Positions 7,569-16,766 of a DNA stretch of 64,000 nt are shown here, one piece after another. The notes under the pieces are model-generated. The model worked only from the letters and a program-made list of their open reading frames with translations, was not told the DNA's origin and did no database searches. Both the position numbers and the translations under genes were made by a program. Source of the stretch: Sporosarcina luteola (GTDB lineage Bacteria; Bacillota; Bacilli; Bacillales_A; Planococcaceae); contig JACHLS010000008.1 of NCBI GenBank assembly GCA_014204635.1, positions 145,452 to 209,451 of the forward strand, in the 5' to 3' direction. How positions within the stretch are numbered: position 1 is the stretch's first letter; each line of letters starts with the position of its first letter.

Positions 7569-8507
7569 ATGGCTGATAAAACATTTGGCGTGAAAGTTAG
7601 CGAGGAAATGTATGAAAAGGTGCGAGAAGTTATTGAGATGAGCGGGACAAGCAGTAAAGAATGGTTTGAACGTGCTATTGCCCTGTACGAAATAAATGCC
7701 ATTAAGCAAGGATCATCTGATTATACACAGGACTTAACGGAACTGGAGCATCACACGACACGCATGTATGAACTTATCGTCAACATGATTCAGCGTTCTG
7801 TTCATTTAATGGACTATGCTGTGAAGGAAGTGGCTGAGAAACTAGAAAGTAAAGAAGCCATTATCACAGACTTGCAACAACAGGATCAACAATTGAAGAT
7901 GGAAGTGGCAACAAAAACAGAAGGAATTCTAGCATTTGAAGAACTGGCCAAAGAACTTGAAGAGAAATTTCTGGCCAATCAGACGATGCTTGAAAATAAT
8001 CAGGCGTTGATAAGTGAATATAAGGATAAGAACGACACGTTAAGTGGACTCGTCACGAAGTATCAAGGTTACGCAGAGGAAAATGAGGAGTTGAAAAAGT
8101 CCTTTGATATTGAGAAGGCTGAGTGGAGAAAACAAGCTAGTGCTGAAAAGACTGCATTTGAAGAAAAAATATCGGAACTATCACAGGAGAAACAAACGGT
8201 ATCTGAGGAACTACGCGTGCTTCGTATGGATTTTGAACAAGTGAAATCGAACAATGAACGAGATCTATCGCATCTTGCAGAGCGCAAGGAACTAGAGCGT
8301 GATAAAGCAGTGGTAGAGGCAGAGCGCCTGAATAATGTGGAAGTGCGTAAGCTGTATGATGAAATGGCAGCCCTCCGTAAAGTGCATAGGAGACGAAGGA
8401 GAAAATGCAGGCGGAAATTTCGGCACTTCAACAGGCGAACCGGAAGAAGAAGAATTAAGGATTTAGAAAAAAAGAAAAAAGCCTACCCCCCTCGTATCTT
8501 AAGTTGA
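7569..8507 (+). CDS. KfrA-like coiled-coil DNA-binding protein, C-terminus frameshifted
   Basis: I choose the ATG at 7569, 7 bases after TTGGAGGG; the upstream in-frame TTG at 7554 overlaps the SD. Residues 1-45 (TFGVKVSEEMYEKVREVIEMSG) look like a small helical or ribbon-helix-helix DNA-binding domain, and from about residue 65 to the end the protein is a long coiled coil rich in E, K, Q. This layout resembles plasmid KfrA and related segregation or maintenance proteins. The last 50 residues turn abruptly to Arg-rich sequence. In another frame the coil continues as ETKEKMQAEISALQQANRKKKN and stops at 8458, so a one-base indel near 8385 has changed the tail. Confidence 0.6.
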   Translation: MADKTFGVKVSEEMYEKVREVIEMSGTSSKEWFERAIALYEINAIKQGSSDYTQDLTELEHHTTRMYELIVNMIQRSVHLMDYAVKEVAEKLESKEAIITDLQQQDQQLKMEVATKTEGILAFEELAKELEEKFLANQTMLENNQALISEYKDKNDTLSGLVTKYQGYAEENEELKKSFDIEKAEWRKQASAEKTAFEEKISELSQEKQTVSEELRVLRMDFEQVKSNNERDLSHLAERKELERDKAVVEAERLNNVEVRKLYDEMAALRKVHRRRRRKCRRKFRHFNRRTGRRRIKDLEKKKKAYPPRILS

Positions 8508-8637
8508 GAAATAGGCTGATAAACTTAAATAATAGAACCCAAATTAACTAACTTCCAAGTATAGATTCCCGAATCAAAGTTATTCGAGTTTCTTCTTATT
8601 TGAAGTGAATCACAGTCCCAATTATAAAGGCAGAATA

Positions 8638-10704
8638 TCATTTTGTGTCAGATATAGATTCATAAATAGACTTATTCGGTAACTCTGTGACATTCGCATT
8701 TAAATCAGGATGTTTAAGGAAAGCTATAAAATCATCATCTTCAGTTGTGAGTGCTACTATGGATTGGTTAGGTCTTGTGTCATTTTTAATCTTGCCTAAA
8801 GTTTCTAATAAACTTCGGAAATCCTTTTCAATAATACTATGTTGGGCAGGCTCATCCATTACAATTAAATCGAGATGATTAATGCTATAGAGTTTTGATG
8901 TTTGTAATAAAGAAATGATATATGCCCAAATAGATCTAACCATGTCACTAGCTGATAAATTTGATTTTAAGTCGAATCCATTTAATATAGGAAGTAAGTT
9001 ATCTTTAGAAATAGAAATATAATTATTTCTATCAAGGCTCTGTTGCCCAAATGATTGAAAAAGATTGTTAAAGTTTTTAGAGAAAACTTTAACCTTATCA
9101 TCTATAGATTCAATATCAGTTGTCGTTTCACTTTCCAGATTAATAAGCTCATCATGAAGAGGTTTCCATCGATTGTATATATTTATGAATTGATTCTTAA
9201 TATCAGGAAGGGATAATAATAAAGCTTCTAAGGTTTCTCTATCAGCATCTAAAAGAACAATTTGCTTAGTAGTTGAAAATGAAATTTGATTTTCTATCAA
9301 GAATAGATCCTTCTTTAAATACCTTATAAAATCCCTTAGTTTACGCAACTCTTTTTCGTAACTATGTGTTTGAGTTGACCTTTCCTTTAGTTCAAACTGG
9401 GTTCCCTTAATCGTGAATTCAAGTAATTTTTTTTGAGCATTTAAATGTTTTATATTTTCCTCGACACTCATTATATTATTATCACTATCGATGTAGTTTA
9501 GCGATATAGAATCTTGAACTTTTTGATTACAAGTAGGGCAAAGATTATCAGAAACTATTGGAATATCTAAGTCGCCAAAATGTAAGTTTTTTATTATTTT
9601 AATATCATTGTTATTCGAAATATCAGATTCTATAATTTGTAAACTAATTTTATCTTCTTTTAAGTTTTCTGATAATAGGTGGGTTTTGCTTCTAATGTCA
9701 ATTAATTGTTTGGTTAAAATATTTTCTTTGTCAACGAGTTGATAATATTTTTTTTCAAGTTCTCCATACTTTGATTCTTTAATCTTTAAAGAAGTATACT
9801 CAAGCTCTTGAATTTGTGTTTTTAATGATTCAATTTTATCAAGAAGTGTGTAAGTTTTAGATTCTTCAAGAAATACAATATCTATTCCAGAATAGGGTTC
9901 GAACTTTTTTATATCTGTATCAAGGTTATGTATTTTAAAATTAAACTTTTTTAATTTTTCCTCTATGATATCGTTATATTTTGAAAACCATTCCTCTTCG
10001 ACCTTGATAATATCTTTTTTTAATTTGTTTTGTCTTTGCTTTAAAAAGTCATTTTTAATACCAAATAAAAACTCAACGATTCTTTTTTTGGGTTCTTTAA
10101 TACCTAGGTATGGTACGTTCCCCAAGTAGTCATTCCATCCTCCTTTCTGTGAAACAAAAGATGTTGCAAATAAAAACTGCAAATACAACTTTGCAGGATT
10201 ATTGTCTTTATTTAAGACTTGGGGAAGTTTAATATTTAAAAAATCCTCAAGATACTTGTGGAATCCTTTGTCTCTAATTGTTGAATTGGAATAATGTACG
10301 TAGTAATAATTTGGTTCTAAGTTTTCGATATCATCTAGTGTCCCTTCATAAATTGATAATAATGATGAATCTACTAGAGCAGAAACTATAGTTCTATTTA
10401 TAGTGATGCTTTTTTTACCATTTGAGATTTCAAGGAATATTTCTGATTCTTTCACAGAGTGGGATCCTCCATTTGAGTCCTCGATTTTCTCATTAAAAAC
10501 GAAAGGTAAAGATTGGGCATTCTTTTTTGTATTAAAAAGCTGCTCCATCCCCAGTGCATAAAAAATAGAAGAAAGTATAGAGCTCTTACCGATAGAATTT
10601 TGCCGACTATAGATAATATTTAAGCCATCTTTAAATTCATAAAGAGGCTGGAACCTTTTTGTAGGGGTAATAATACTTATTAGAACTTTATTAATTTTCA
10701 ACAT
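8638..10704 (-). CDS. ABC-3C/Lamassu-like SMC-type ATPase with zinc hook
   Basis: 688 residues. Walker A at residues about 34-42 (RQNSIGKSS, with Arg where Gly is usual), two coiled-coil arms (about 225-370 and 405-545), a Rad50-like zinc-hook CPTC at 389-392 between them, an ABC signature-like SASD near 584, and Walker B LIVMDEPA at 613-620. It is the third gene of a three-gene set: nuclease, small middle component, ATPase, spaced by 2 and 7 bases. This is the ABC three-component (ABC-3C) pattern, which includes Lamassu, where the SMC-like ATPase is thought to sense abnormal DNA and release the nuclease. SD GAGGTG precedes the ATG. Strongly AT-rich compared with neighbouring genes, consistent with transfer. 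Confidence 0.8.
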   Translation of the reverse strand: MLKINKVLISIITPTKRFQPLYEFKDGLNIIYSRQNSIGKSSILSSIFYALGMEQLFNTKKNAQSLPFVFNEKIEDSNGGSHSVKESEIFLEISNGKKSITINRTIVSALVDSSLLSIYEGTLDDIENLEPNYYYVHYSNSTIRDKGFHKYLEDFLNIKLPQVLNKDNNPAKLYLQFLFATSFVSQKGGWNDYLGNVPYLGIKEPKKRIVEFLFGIKNDFLKQRQNKLKKDIIKVEEEWFSKYNDIIEEKLKKFNFKIHNLDTDIKKFEPYSGIDIVFLEESKTYTLLDKIESLKTQIQELEYTSLKIKESKYGELEKKYYQLVDKENILTKQLIDIRSKTHLLSENLKEDKISLQIIESDISNNNDIKIIKNLHFGDLDIPIVSDNLCPTCNQKVQDSISLNYIDSDNNIMSVEENIKHLNAQKKLLEFTIKGTQFELKERSTQTHSYEKELRKLRDFIRYLKKDLFLIENQISFSTTKQIVLLDADRETLEALLLSLPDIKNQFINIYNRWKPLHDELINLESETTTDIESIDDKVKVFSKNFNNLFQSFGQQSLDRNNYISISKDNLLPILNGFDLKSNLSASDMVRSIWAYIISLLQTSKLYSINHLDLIVMDEPAQHSIIEKDFRSLLETLGKIKNDTRPNQSIVALTTEDDDFIAFLKHPDLNANVTELPNKSIYESISDTK

Positions 10705-10711
10705 GTCTAAT

Positions 10712-11179
10712 TCACCTCATTATCTGTTTTTCAATAAAAGCGATTTTTAAATCCAGTTCTTTTTTTAGCAATGTAGAGTATTCTTTTAAAAAAACTATTT
10801 CATTGGTCAATAAATTTTTTTCATCTATTATTATTTGTGCAAATTTTTTTCCGTTTTCAGTCAAGCGAATTAAATCATTGCTTTTTTGATAATGAATTAA
10901 ATCTTCTGTCAGTAGAAATTTTAGTATAGTTTCAATATGAGGGTCGAACCTAAGTTCTTTAATTAAGTTGTTTTTTGAACTTAACAATTCTATAAGCTGC
11001 TCTTTAGCCTTCGGTATTAATAAGGCATTATTGATGGCTTGAAACTTAGTAACTGAACAGGCCTTTTGTCCAACACAGAAATATAGAATAATACAACTCA
11101 AAGTTATTCTATAAGAAAGTCGGTACGCATAAGGAATGGGTATTGGTCGAGGTGTCATAGTTATCTCTGGAGATTTCAA
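10712..11179 (-). CDS. ABC-3C middle component (small wHTH-like protein)
   Basis: 155 residues from a TTG start; GGAGG lies 13 bases upstream, so the start is not firm and an ATG seven codons further in is an alternative. The segment YRLSYRITLSCIILYFC followed by FQAINNALLI matches the first helices seen in ABC-3C middle components, and residues 70-125 (IETILKFLLTEDLIHYQ...LIRLTENGKKFAQIII) have the look of a winged helix. These proteins bridge nuclease and ATPase. The stop overlaps the SD of the ATPase gene, showing tight coupling. Equivalent in position to LmuC. Confidence 0.65.
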   Translation of the reverse strand: MKSPEITMTPRPIPIPYAYRLSYRITLSCIILYFCVGQKACSVTKFQAINNALLIPKAKEQLIELLSSKNNLIKELRFDPHIETILKFLLTEDLIHYQKSNDLIRLTENGKKFAQIIIDEKNLLTNEIVFLKEYSTLLKKELDLKIAFIEKQIMR

Positions 11180-11181
11180 TT

Positions 11182-12120
11182 TTATTCACCATCCTCCTGG
11201 ATTAGAAAATCCAAATTGCAGTCGGCTAGCCATTTTGACATAATCATATTAGAAATATCAAATGCTTCTGACGAACTAAAAATGTTGTTGAAATCAAATA
11301 ATAAATTATCTTTTATTATATCTATTTGTTGATTATAAGTAATTTTATAATCTGTAGACCTTAATAGGGCCATTGTTGTTCCTGTTTTTAGTTGTTCAAC
11401 GCTTCCAATAAATCTCTCGCGTAAAGATTCTATTGCTAAGAGTTTAGTTTCAAAAGCCAGGTATTTTAAATATTGTTTAACATTTAAATCAACTAAATAG
11501 GGTAGTAAGTGGGGTGATGCAAGGGAATTATTTTTCCTTCTTATATTTTCTTTCTTTTCTGAATCACAATCTTCATAATCAATGGGAAGGCTATGAAGTT
11601 TAAAATCAAGTGATAATAAATTGTTAATATATAGTTGATTGATTTCTGTTTTGAACTCGTTAGCATCTTTAATAGATACTATGAAGTTAGGGTCTATATG
11701 AGTTAATTTATCATCTCGAATTTTTTTACGAACTTCTTGTTGTTTTTTTTGCAGGTGAGATAATATTTTTTGACCAGTATATCTCGGAGTGATAAAGTGC
11801 CATTCTTTTATTAAAGGTACGCCAACTGATTTGTATAATGTAATATTGTCGACCTTATATAGTTTTTTAATATCTTCAGTAATCTTTTTAATTAGTGCCT
11901 TGTACAAGTCGTCATTCGATAAATTAGAATCCTTTGGTGCATAGCATTGCCAAACAATTCCGTTTGATATAAAGCCCTCTATACCACCATCACCAGGATC
12001 TGCATCTATAGGTTGTACGTTATGAATAGTTTTATAACGGGTGATGAAACAATCTAAAATGAGACTCTCCCATGCATTTCCATCTTCGATTATCTGTTTA
12101 TCTAATAATTTCAGCACCAT
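11182..12120 (-). CDS. ABC-3C effector, restriction-endonuclease-like
   Basis: 312 residues, first gene of the three-gene defence operon. Residues 14-60 carry a PD-(D/E)xK-like core: NAWESLILDCF (E18), then DADPGDGGIEGF (D44) and GIVWQCYAPKD (Q58-C-Y60). The position of the usual lysine is Tyr, a variation I remember from effectors of this class, but catalytic assignment is uncertain. The remaining 240 residues have no domain I recognise and include a basic helix (KKQQEVRKKIRDDK). In Lamassu-type systems the matching subunit degrades DNA once released, killing or arresting the infected cell. Start ATG after GAGGTG. Confidence 0.7.
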   Translation of the reverse strand: MVLKLLDKQIIEDGNAWESLILDCFITRYKTIHNVQPIDADPGDGGIEGFISNGIVWQCYAPKDSNLSNDDLYKALIKKITEDIKKLYKVDNITLYKSVGVPLIKEWHFITPRYTGQKILSHLQKKQQEVRKKIRDDKLTHIDPNFIVSIKDANEFKTEINQLYINNLLSLDFKLHSLPIDYEDCDSEKKENIRRKNNSLASPHLLPYLVDLNVKQYLKYLAFETKLLAIESLRERFIGSVEQLKTGTTMALLRSTDYKITYNQQIDIIKDNLLFDFNNIFSSSEAFDISNMIMSKWLADCNLDFLIQEDGE

Positions 12121-12382
12121 ATATCACACCTCATAAAATTTCTTTTTAGGAGTTAGAGAGTAACAGTTCTATGTAAGGGCTACAAAGTAAATTAATTTCA
12201 ACCTAATTAGTTGAATTTTCTATTTATTTCATATTTACTCTAGTAATTGTAATACATGAGTAAGTTACCTTGTCGCAATTAAGGTATATTGATTTTATTG
12301 AGATTGGTTAGGTTTGTATAATAAGTATAACATTTCTACTTTTGAATGGTATATTTATTGAGAAATTATCTAAGGACTATAT

Positions 12383-12951
12383 TCATATCCCTCTCTCGTT
12401 TAAAATCTTGTAAACCGTACTGCGCCCAATGCCATACTCTTTCGCAATATCTGAGGCACTTTCACCACTGTTAAACAATTTTACAATACGGCGTTTTGTG
12501 TCAACATCTATTGCAGGACGTCCCCCGACGCGCCCACGTTTACGGGCAGCTTCCAGCCCAGCTTTTGTCCGCTGTTGGATAATATCGCGCTCAAATTCAG
12601 CAAAGACGGCAAGCATCCCGAACATGGCATGTCCAGTTGGAGTGGTTGTATCAAAACTATCCTGAATGCTAACAAAATCGACCTGACGCTTGCCATTTCG
12701 TCAGTTAATTTATAAAGCTCTTTGGTACTACGAGCAAGCCTGTCTAGTTTGTAGACAACAAAACGATCAGGAGCAGCAGCTTTAAGGGCATAATTTAATT
12801 CGGTGCGATCTCTTTTGCGGGTTGAAATTTTCTCGACATATAAGAGCAGTTCCATCTCTTGCTCTTTGGCATACTTTTCAATGGACAACTTTTGAAGGTC
12901 CAAATTTTGATCTTCGGTACTGACACGCGCATAGCCAATGATTCTACTCAT
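12383..12951 (-). pseudogene. Serine recombinase (resolvase/invertase) with a frameshift
   Basis: N-terminal part MSRIIGYARVSTEDQNLDLQ carries the nucleophile Ser (RVS), and VYKLDRLARS the conserved Arg residues. At about 12690 the frame shifts: the correct continuation QVDFVSIQDSFDTTTPTGHA followed by MFGMLAVFAEFERDII is in the next frame, so one base seems to be missing in GCAAGCGTC. The C-terminus (RVGGRPAIDVDTKRRIV...YGIGRSTVYKILNERGI) is a helix-turn-helix. The total of about 188 codons matches a small Tn3/Hin-type resolvase. It borders the defence operon and probably helped move it. Confidence 0.85.
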
Positions 12952-13246
12952 GAAAACTCCTTATTTTCTAACTGCACAGGTGAATTTACATCAGAGTCTT
13001 GGGTCGTGCTGCATACCGTGAGTATGACTACAAGCACACTAAAAAAGATTCTTTTCAAACTGTCCTGAACCTCCCCTAAAAAACTAATTTTATTTCTGAT
13101 TTTCATCTCCTAAATAGAGAGAAAGCCCGCACTGGATATGAGACGACATTGCTGTCTTATTTTATAGATGTGAAAAGAATAGTATGGTATTTGTTTAAGA
13201 ATAGCACGAAACCTGTTCCTGCTTACAGATGATCGACTGTCCATAA
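12952..13246. other. Intergenic stretch without recognisable gene
   Basis: I see no gene, RNA or strong repeat here; frames are short and lack SD sequences. Confidence 0.5.
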
Positions 13247-13288
13247 AAAAAGGACGCTTACTATTTTTAAAATAATAAGCATCCTTTT
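13247..13288 (-). terminator. Terminator of the CD3324-family gene
   Basis: Imperfect stem AAAAGGACGCTTA with TAAGCATCCTTTT around an AT-rich loop, directly after the minus-strand stop at 13292, with T-rich sequence following on the minus strand. Confidence 0.65.
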
Positions 13289-13291
13289 CAT

Positions 13292-13570
13292 TTATGTTTC
13301 AACCATCTTCTCTTGTCTAATGATTCTCCGTATACTTTTTTCCGAAAGATAATAAGTCTCTGTTAAGTCTACTATCGAAGTGCCGTTAAGAAACTTCAAG
13401 TAAATTTCTTTGTTTCTTTTTAGAAGCACTTCACGTGTCCCGTTCTTTTCACCCCAGGATTTTTTTCGTTCACTTTTCCTCGGAATGTACACCGGTTTTC
13501 CATCTACATACTTTTGAATATCTCGAATCAGTTCAGCTGGTAAAACACGTTCCGCATTAATATAGGTCAT
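13292..13570 (-). CDS. CD3324 family protein
   Basis: 92 residues: MTYINAERVLPAELIRDIQKYVDGKPVYIP at the start, a basic middle with WGEKNGTREVLLKRN, and a helix-turn-helix-like end (LNGTSIVDLTETYYLSEKSIRRII). This matches a small Firmicutes family usually annotated CD3324-like, related to Mor-type transcription factors, with no proven function. The ATG is preceded by AGGAGTGAGCAGAAG. Single gene with its own terminator. Confidence 0.75.
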   Translation of the reverse strand: MTYINAERVLPAELIRDIQKYVDGKPVYIPRKSERKKSWGEKNGTREVLLKRNKEIYLKFLNGTSIVDLTETYYLSEKSIRRIIRQEKMVET

Positions 13571-13835
13571 CTTCTGCTCACTCCTATTAGTTCGTTTCAG
13601 AAATGGCAGCTAACCTTAAATTGGAAGTGTTTTATATAGTTTTCATATAAGCAGAATTACTCTATTCAACAATTTTCACCTCACATATCCTGAGTAAAAT
13701 TAGGTAACGCTTCCAGTATTATATCATTTAATAATGAATGAAACAGAACGAGTTGGTACTAGTTGCTAGGTCTCCAAAAAAGTGTTCTTTCCGCCAAGCG
13801 GTATTCCATCATGAACGAAAGCTATAAGACAATGT

Positions 13836-14156
13836 TTATTTCAATGTGACTTGATTGCAGTTAGTTTGGATCATGCTTGTTAAGAAGTTACTAATTTCAA
13901 ATTTTACACCTCGCGCTATATATGTTTCTGAGCATCCCTCTTCCTCATAGGGGTCAAAACAATCATGTCCCCATTCGCTAAATGAACCGGACACTTTCTA
14001 TCCTTTCCTACATATCATTAACTCAATATTAGAATACACATCTTCCCAGTCCGGTGAAACAGATCCTTCCAGCAGAACTGCTTCCACTTTGGCATTCAGC
14101 ATATAGGTTTTAGAATGATCAATTGCCAACGGCTTTGCTATAGAACAACCATTCAT
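13836..14156 (-). pseudogene. Possible decayed ORF with in-frame TAG
   Basis: From an ATG at 14156 a frame runs 52 codons (MNGCSIAKPLAIDHSKTYML) to a TAG at 13998-14000. The same frame then continues for 53 more sense codons (GSFSEWGHDCFDPYEEEGC is clearly protein-like) to TAA at 13836. No family recognised and no clear SD. Confidence 0.3.
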
Positions 14157-14191
14157 ATAATGTAAGTGAACTACTATGATGCCTGAATATG

Positions 14192-14226
14192 AAAAACCCA
14201 CTTGGCACTCGACCAAGAGGGTTTTT
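14192..14226 (-). terminator. Terminator of the amidohydrolase/GS-like operon
   Basis: AAAAACCC-A-CTTGG / CCAAG-A-GGGTTTTT with a 7-base loop, directly after the stop at 14230. A and T runs on both sides make it bidirectional in form. Confidence 0.85.
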
Positions 14227-14229
14227 GCA

Positions 14230-15582
14230 TTAAAAGATAGATGCGTACAGCTGACGTTCCCACTCATCCACCCGATTATGATGTTGGTTCCATTCTTCGT
14301 TTTTCACCTTAATGAACTCCTGCCAAATGTCTCTTCCGATACTTTCAGCAAGGATGGTATCCTTCGCAAGATAATCCAACGCTTCCTTCAAGTGACGAGG
14401 TACCCAATCGATCCCCAGTGCTTCGAGTTCTTGATCTGATAAGGTGCCGGCATCTTGTTCCAAAGGAGCGCCTGGATCCATTCTCTGTCTGACGCCGTGG
14501 AGACCCGCTGCAATTAAGGCTGCAGATAACAAGTATGGATTGCATGTCCCATCAGCTCCCCGATACTCGAAACGTCTTTCTCTTCTAGGCTCAAGTACAC
14601 GTACAAGCACCGAGCGGTTTCCAGCTCCATAACAGACGTGAGCTGGCGCCCACGAACCTGGAATCATCCGTTTATAGGAATTCATTGTCGGCGCGCCGAT
14701 TGCCGATAACGATTTGCCATGATGAAGAATGCCCCCGATAAAATGATAGGCTGTGTCGGACAAATCAAGACCGCGTGTATCACTCAAATCTTTAAACAGG
14801 TTTTTCTTTTCATCAAACAAACTAATATGGATGTGAAGCCCGCTGCCTGCGTAATCATTAAATGGTTTTGGGGCCAGCGTTCCGACCATTCCCATATCTC
14901 TTGCGACATGCTTGAACAGTTGACGGAACGTCACTTGGTCATCCGTCGCCTTGAGGCAATGATCATATTTTAAATTAATTTCAACTTGCCCCGGTCCATA
15001 TTCACTGGACATCTGTTCAGTTTCCACGCCCATTTGCTTCATCGTTTCAATGAAAGTTTGAACAAACTCTTCCTGTTCGTCCAATCCATCAGTGGAGAAG
15101 CATGCACTTTTGTCAGCCGGAACTAGTTTTCCATCTTCCTCTTTCAATAAATATGCTTCTTGCTCATAAACCATGAACAATTTTCCGCCAAGGACCTCTT
15201 CCGCTTCCTTCAGCAATTTCTTTAACACACTTCTTGGACAGCCTGACCATGGATTGCCATTCTCATCGACCAAATCACAGAACATCCTGGCTGTATTTCT
15301 ACGATGGGGCAAGACGACGAATGTTTCCGGATCCGGCATTGCAAAAAAGTCTCCCCCATCTGTTCCGTACAATGGGTTTGGTACGTACGTATCGAACATA
15401 GTGAAATCCATGATGGCTGTACTGAAATTCACGCCGCTTTCCATTGCACCAGCAATAAACTCTTTCCGGATGGTCCGTGCACGTGTAACGCCTGTGTAAT
15501 CCAAAAACTCGATTCGGATATAATCAATGCCCTCTTCCTCGATCCGCTTGAGCACATCTTCTTTTGTTGTGACCTTCTCCAT
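14230..15582 (-). CDS. Glutamine synthetase-family enzyme (FluG-like or gamma-glutamyl-amine ligase)
   Basis: About 450 residues with the whole GS fold: N-terminal beta-grasp (GIDYIRIEFLDYTGVTRART), metal and ATP motifs MVYEQEAYLL, SEYGPGQVEINL and SGLHIHISLF, and the glutamate-binding RRERRFEYRGADGTCNPYL. Divergent from true GlnA: no GlnR-linked context, and it closes an operon with an amidohydrolase, an APC permease and an M20 hydrolase. That context suggests it glutamylates an amine or amino compound brought in by the permease. I take the second ATG (15582), 8 bases after GAGG; an ATG at 15588 overlaps the previous stop. Confidence 0.8.
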   Translation of the reverse strand: MEKVTTKEDVLKRIEEEGIDYIRIEFLDYTGVTRARTIRKEFIAGAMESGVNFSTAIMDFTMFDTYVPNPLYGTDGGDFFAMPDPETFVVLPHRRNTARMFCDLVDENGNPWSGCPRSVLKKLLKEAEEVLGGKLFMVYEQEAYLLKEEDGKLVPADKSACFSTDGLDEQEEFVQTFIETMKQMGVETEQMSSEYGPGQVEINLKYDHCLKATDDQVTFRQLFKHVARDMGMVGTLAPKPFNDYAGSGLHIHISLFDEKKNLFKDLSDTRGLDLSDTAYHFIGGILHHGKSLSAIGAPTMNSYKRMIPGSWAPAHVCYGAGNRSVLVRVLEPRRERRFEYRGADGTCNPYLLSAALIAAGLHGVRQRMDPGAPLEQDAGTLSDQELEALGIDWVPRHLKEALDYLAKDTILAESIGRDIWQEFIKVKNEEWNQHHNRVDEWERQLYASIF

Positions 15583-15584
15583 AC

Positions 15585-16766
15585 TCATGCCCTCACTTTC
15601 TTCAGTAGATGTTTTGCGAAATTGACGTACAATTCAACGCCGACTGCCAGGACCCTATCATCGAAATGGAATTTTGGATGATGCAGGTCATAGGACACTT
15701 CGCCCTCTTTTTTAATTCCTAAACGGAAGTAAAAACTTGGAACAGCTTCAGAAAAATAACCGAAATCATCCGCTCCCATGGAAGGATCCTTCAATTCAAA
15801 AACTTGTTGGTCGCCAAGCAATTTCTGTGCCATGGCTTCGAACTCAGTTGCAATAAATCGATCATTTACAATCGGAGGGGCTCCTAACACAAATTCCACC
15901 GCAACAGTCGCGTCCCACAGACATTCAGCTGCGCGGCACACTTTTTCCACTTCGGTTTGCAGTTTTTTCCGTACATCCGGTTGCAAGGCTCGGACCGTGC
16001 CCTCCAGTGTCACCGTGTCTGCAACCACATTGTTCGCTTCTCCGCCTGTGATTTTTCCAACATGAATGACCATTGGCTGTACCGGGTTAAAGCTTTTTGC
16101 CGTAATAGTCTGCAAGTTCTGTATCAGCTGGGTGGCAATTGTGATCGCATCCACCGCTTCATGTGGTCTTGCACTATGCCCCCCTTTTCCCTTGATGACA
16201 ATTTTGAAATCATCGCACGATGCCGTCATACTGCCTGTTTTCACGCCTACAGAACCAAATGGCAAGTAAGGCCATAAATGAAGGCCGACTACCGCATCCA
16301 ATTTGGGATTCTCCAAAATACCTTTTTCGATCAAAGCCAAGGCAGCTCCATCCGCCTCTTCTCCTGGTTGAAAAATGCAACGGACTGTTCCCTGGAGTAC
16401 ATCTCGTTTCGCATACAGCTCATGTACCGCGCCAAGCAAGATGGATGTGTGCCCATCATGGCCACACGCATGCATGACATGATTGTTTTTCGATTTGTAG
16501 GGAACATCCGCTTCTTCCTGAATCGGCAGCGCATCAATATCGGCTCGCAGTCCAATGGCTGGCCCCTCTTCATGGCCGACAATATCCACGTAGACGCCTG
16601 TTTCACCAATTGTCTTATACGGGATTTCCCATACGTCGAGCATTTTCTGGATAAATGTAGCTGTCTGATACTCTTGGAAACTTAGTTCTGGATACTGGTG
16701 TAAATGTCTTCGAATTGCTATGATTTCGTTGCTCAACTTCGTTGAGATACGTTCTGCATCAGTCAT
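15585..16766 (-). CDS. M20D-family amidohydrolase (N-acyl amino acid / hippurate hydrolase-like)
   Basis: 393 residues, the usual length. Metal-binding motifs in order: GLRADIDALPIQEE (about 78-91), MHACGHDGHTSILL (about 105-118) and QPGEEADGAA (about 140-149), and the dimerisation-domain motif GKGGHSARPHEAVDA near 195. Family members cleave amide bonds of N-acyl amino acids such as hippurate or indole-acetyl amino acids. It overlaps the upstream permease gene by 8 bases and abuts the GS-like gene, so translation is coupled. Probably releases an amine or amino acid inside the cell; the exact substrate is unknown. Confidence 0.88.
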   Translation of the reverse strand: MTDAERISTKLSNEIIAIRRHLHQYPELSFQEYQTATFIQKMLDVWEIPYKTIGETGVYVDIVGHEEGPAIGLRADIDALPIQEEADVPYKSKNNHVMHACGHDGHTSILLGAVHELYAKRDVLQGTVRCIFQPGEEADGAALALIEKGILENPKLDAVVGLHLWPYLPFGSVGVKTGSMTASCDDFKIVIKGKGGHSARPHEAVDAITIATQLIQNLQTITAKSFNPVQPMVIHVGKITGGEANNVVADTVTLEGTVRALQPDVRKKLQTEVEKVCRAAECLWDATVAVEFVLGAPPIVNDRFIATEFEAMAQKLLGDQQVFELKDPSMGADDFGYFSEAVPSFYFRLGIKKEGEVSYDLHHPKFHFDDRVLAVGVELYVNFAKHLLKKVRA

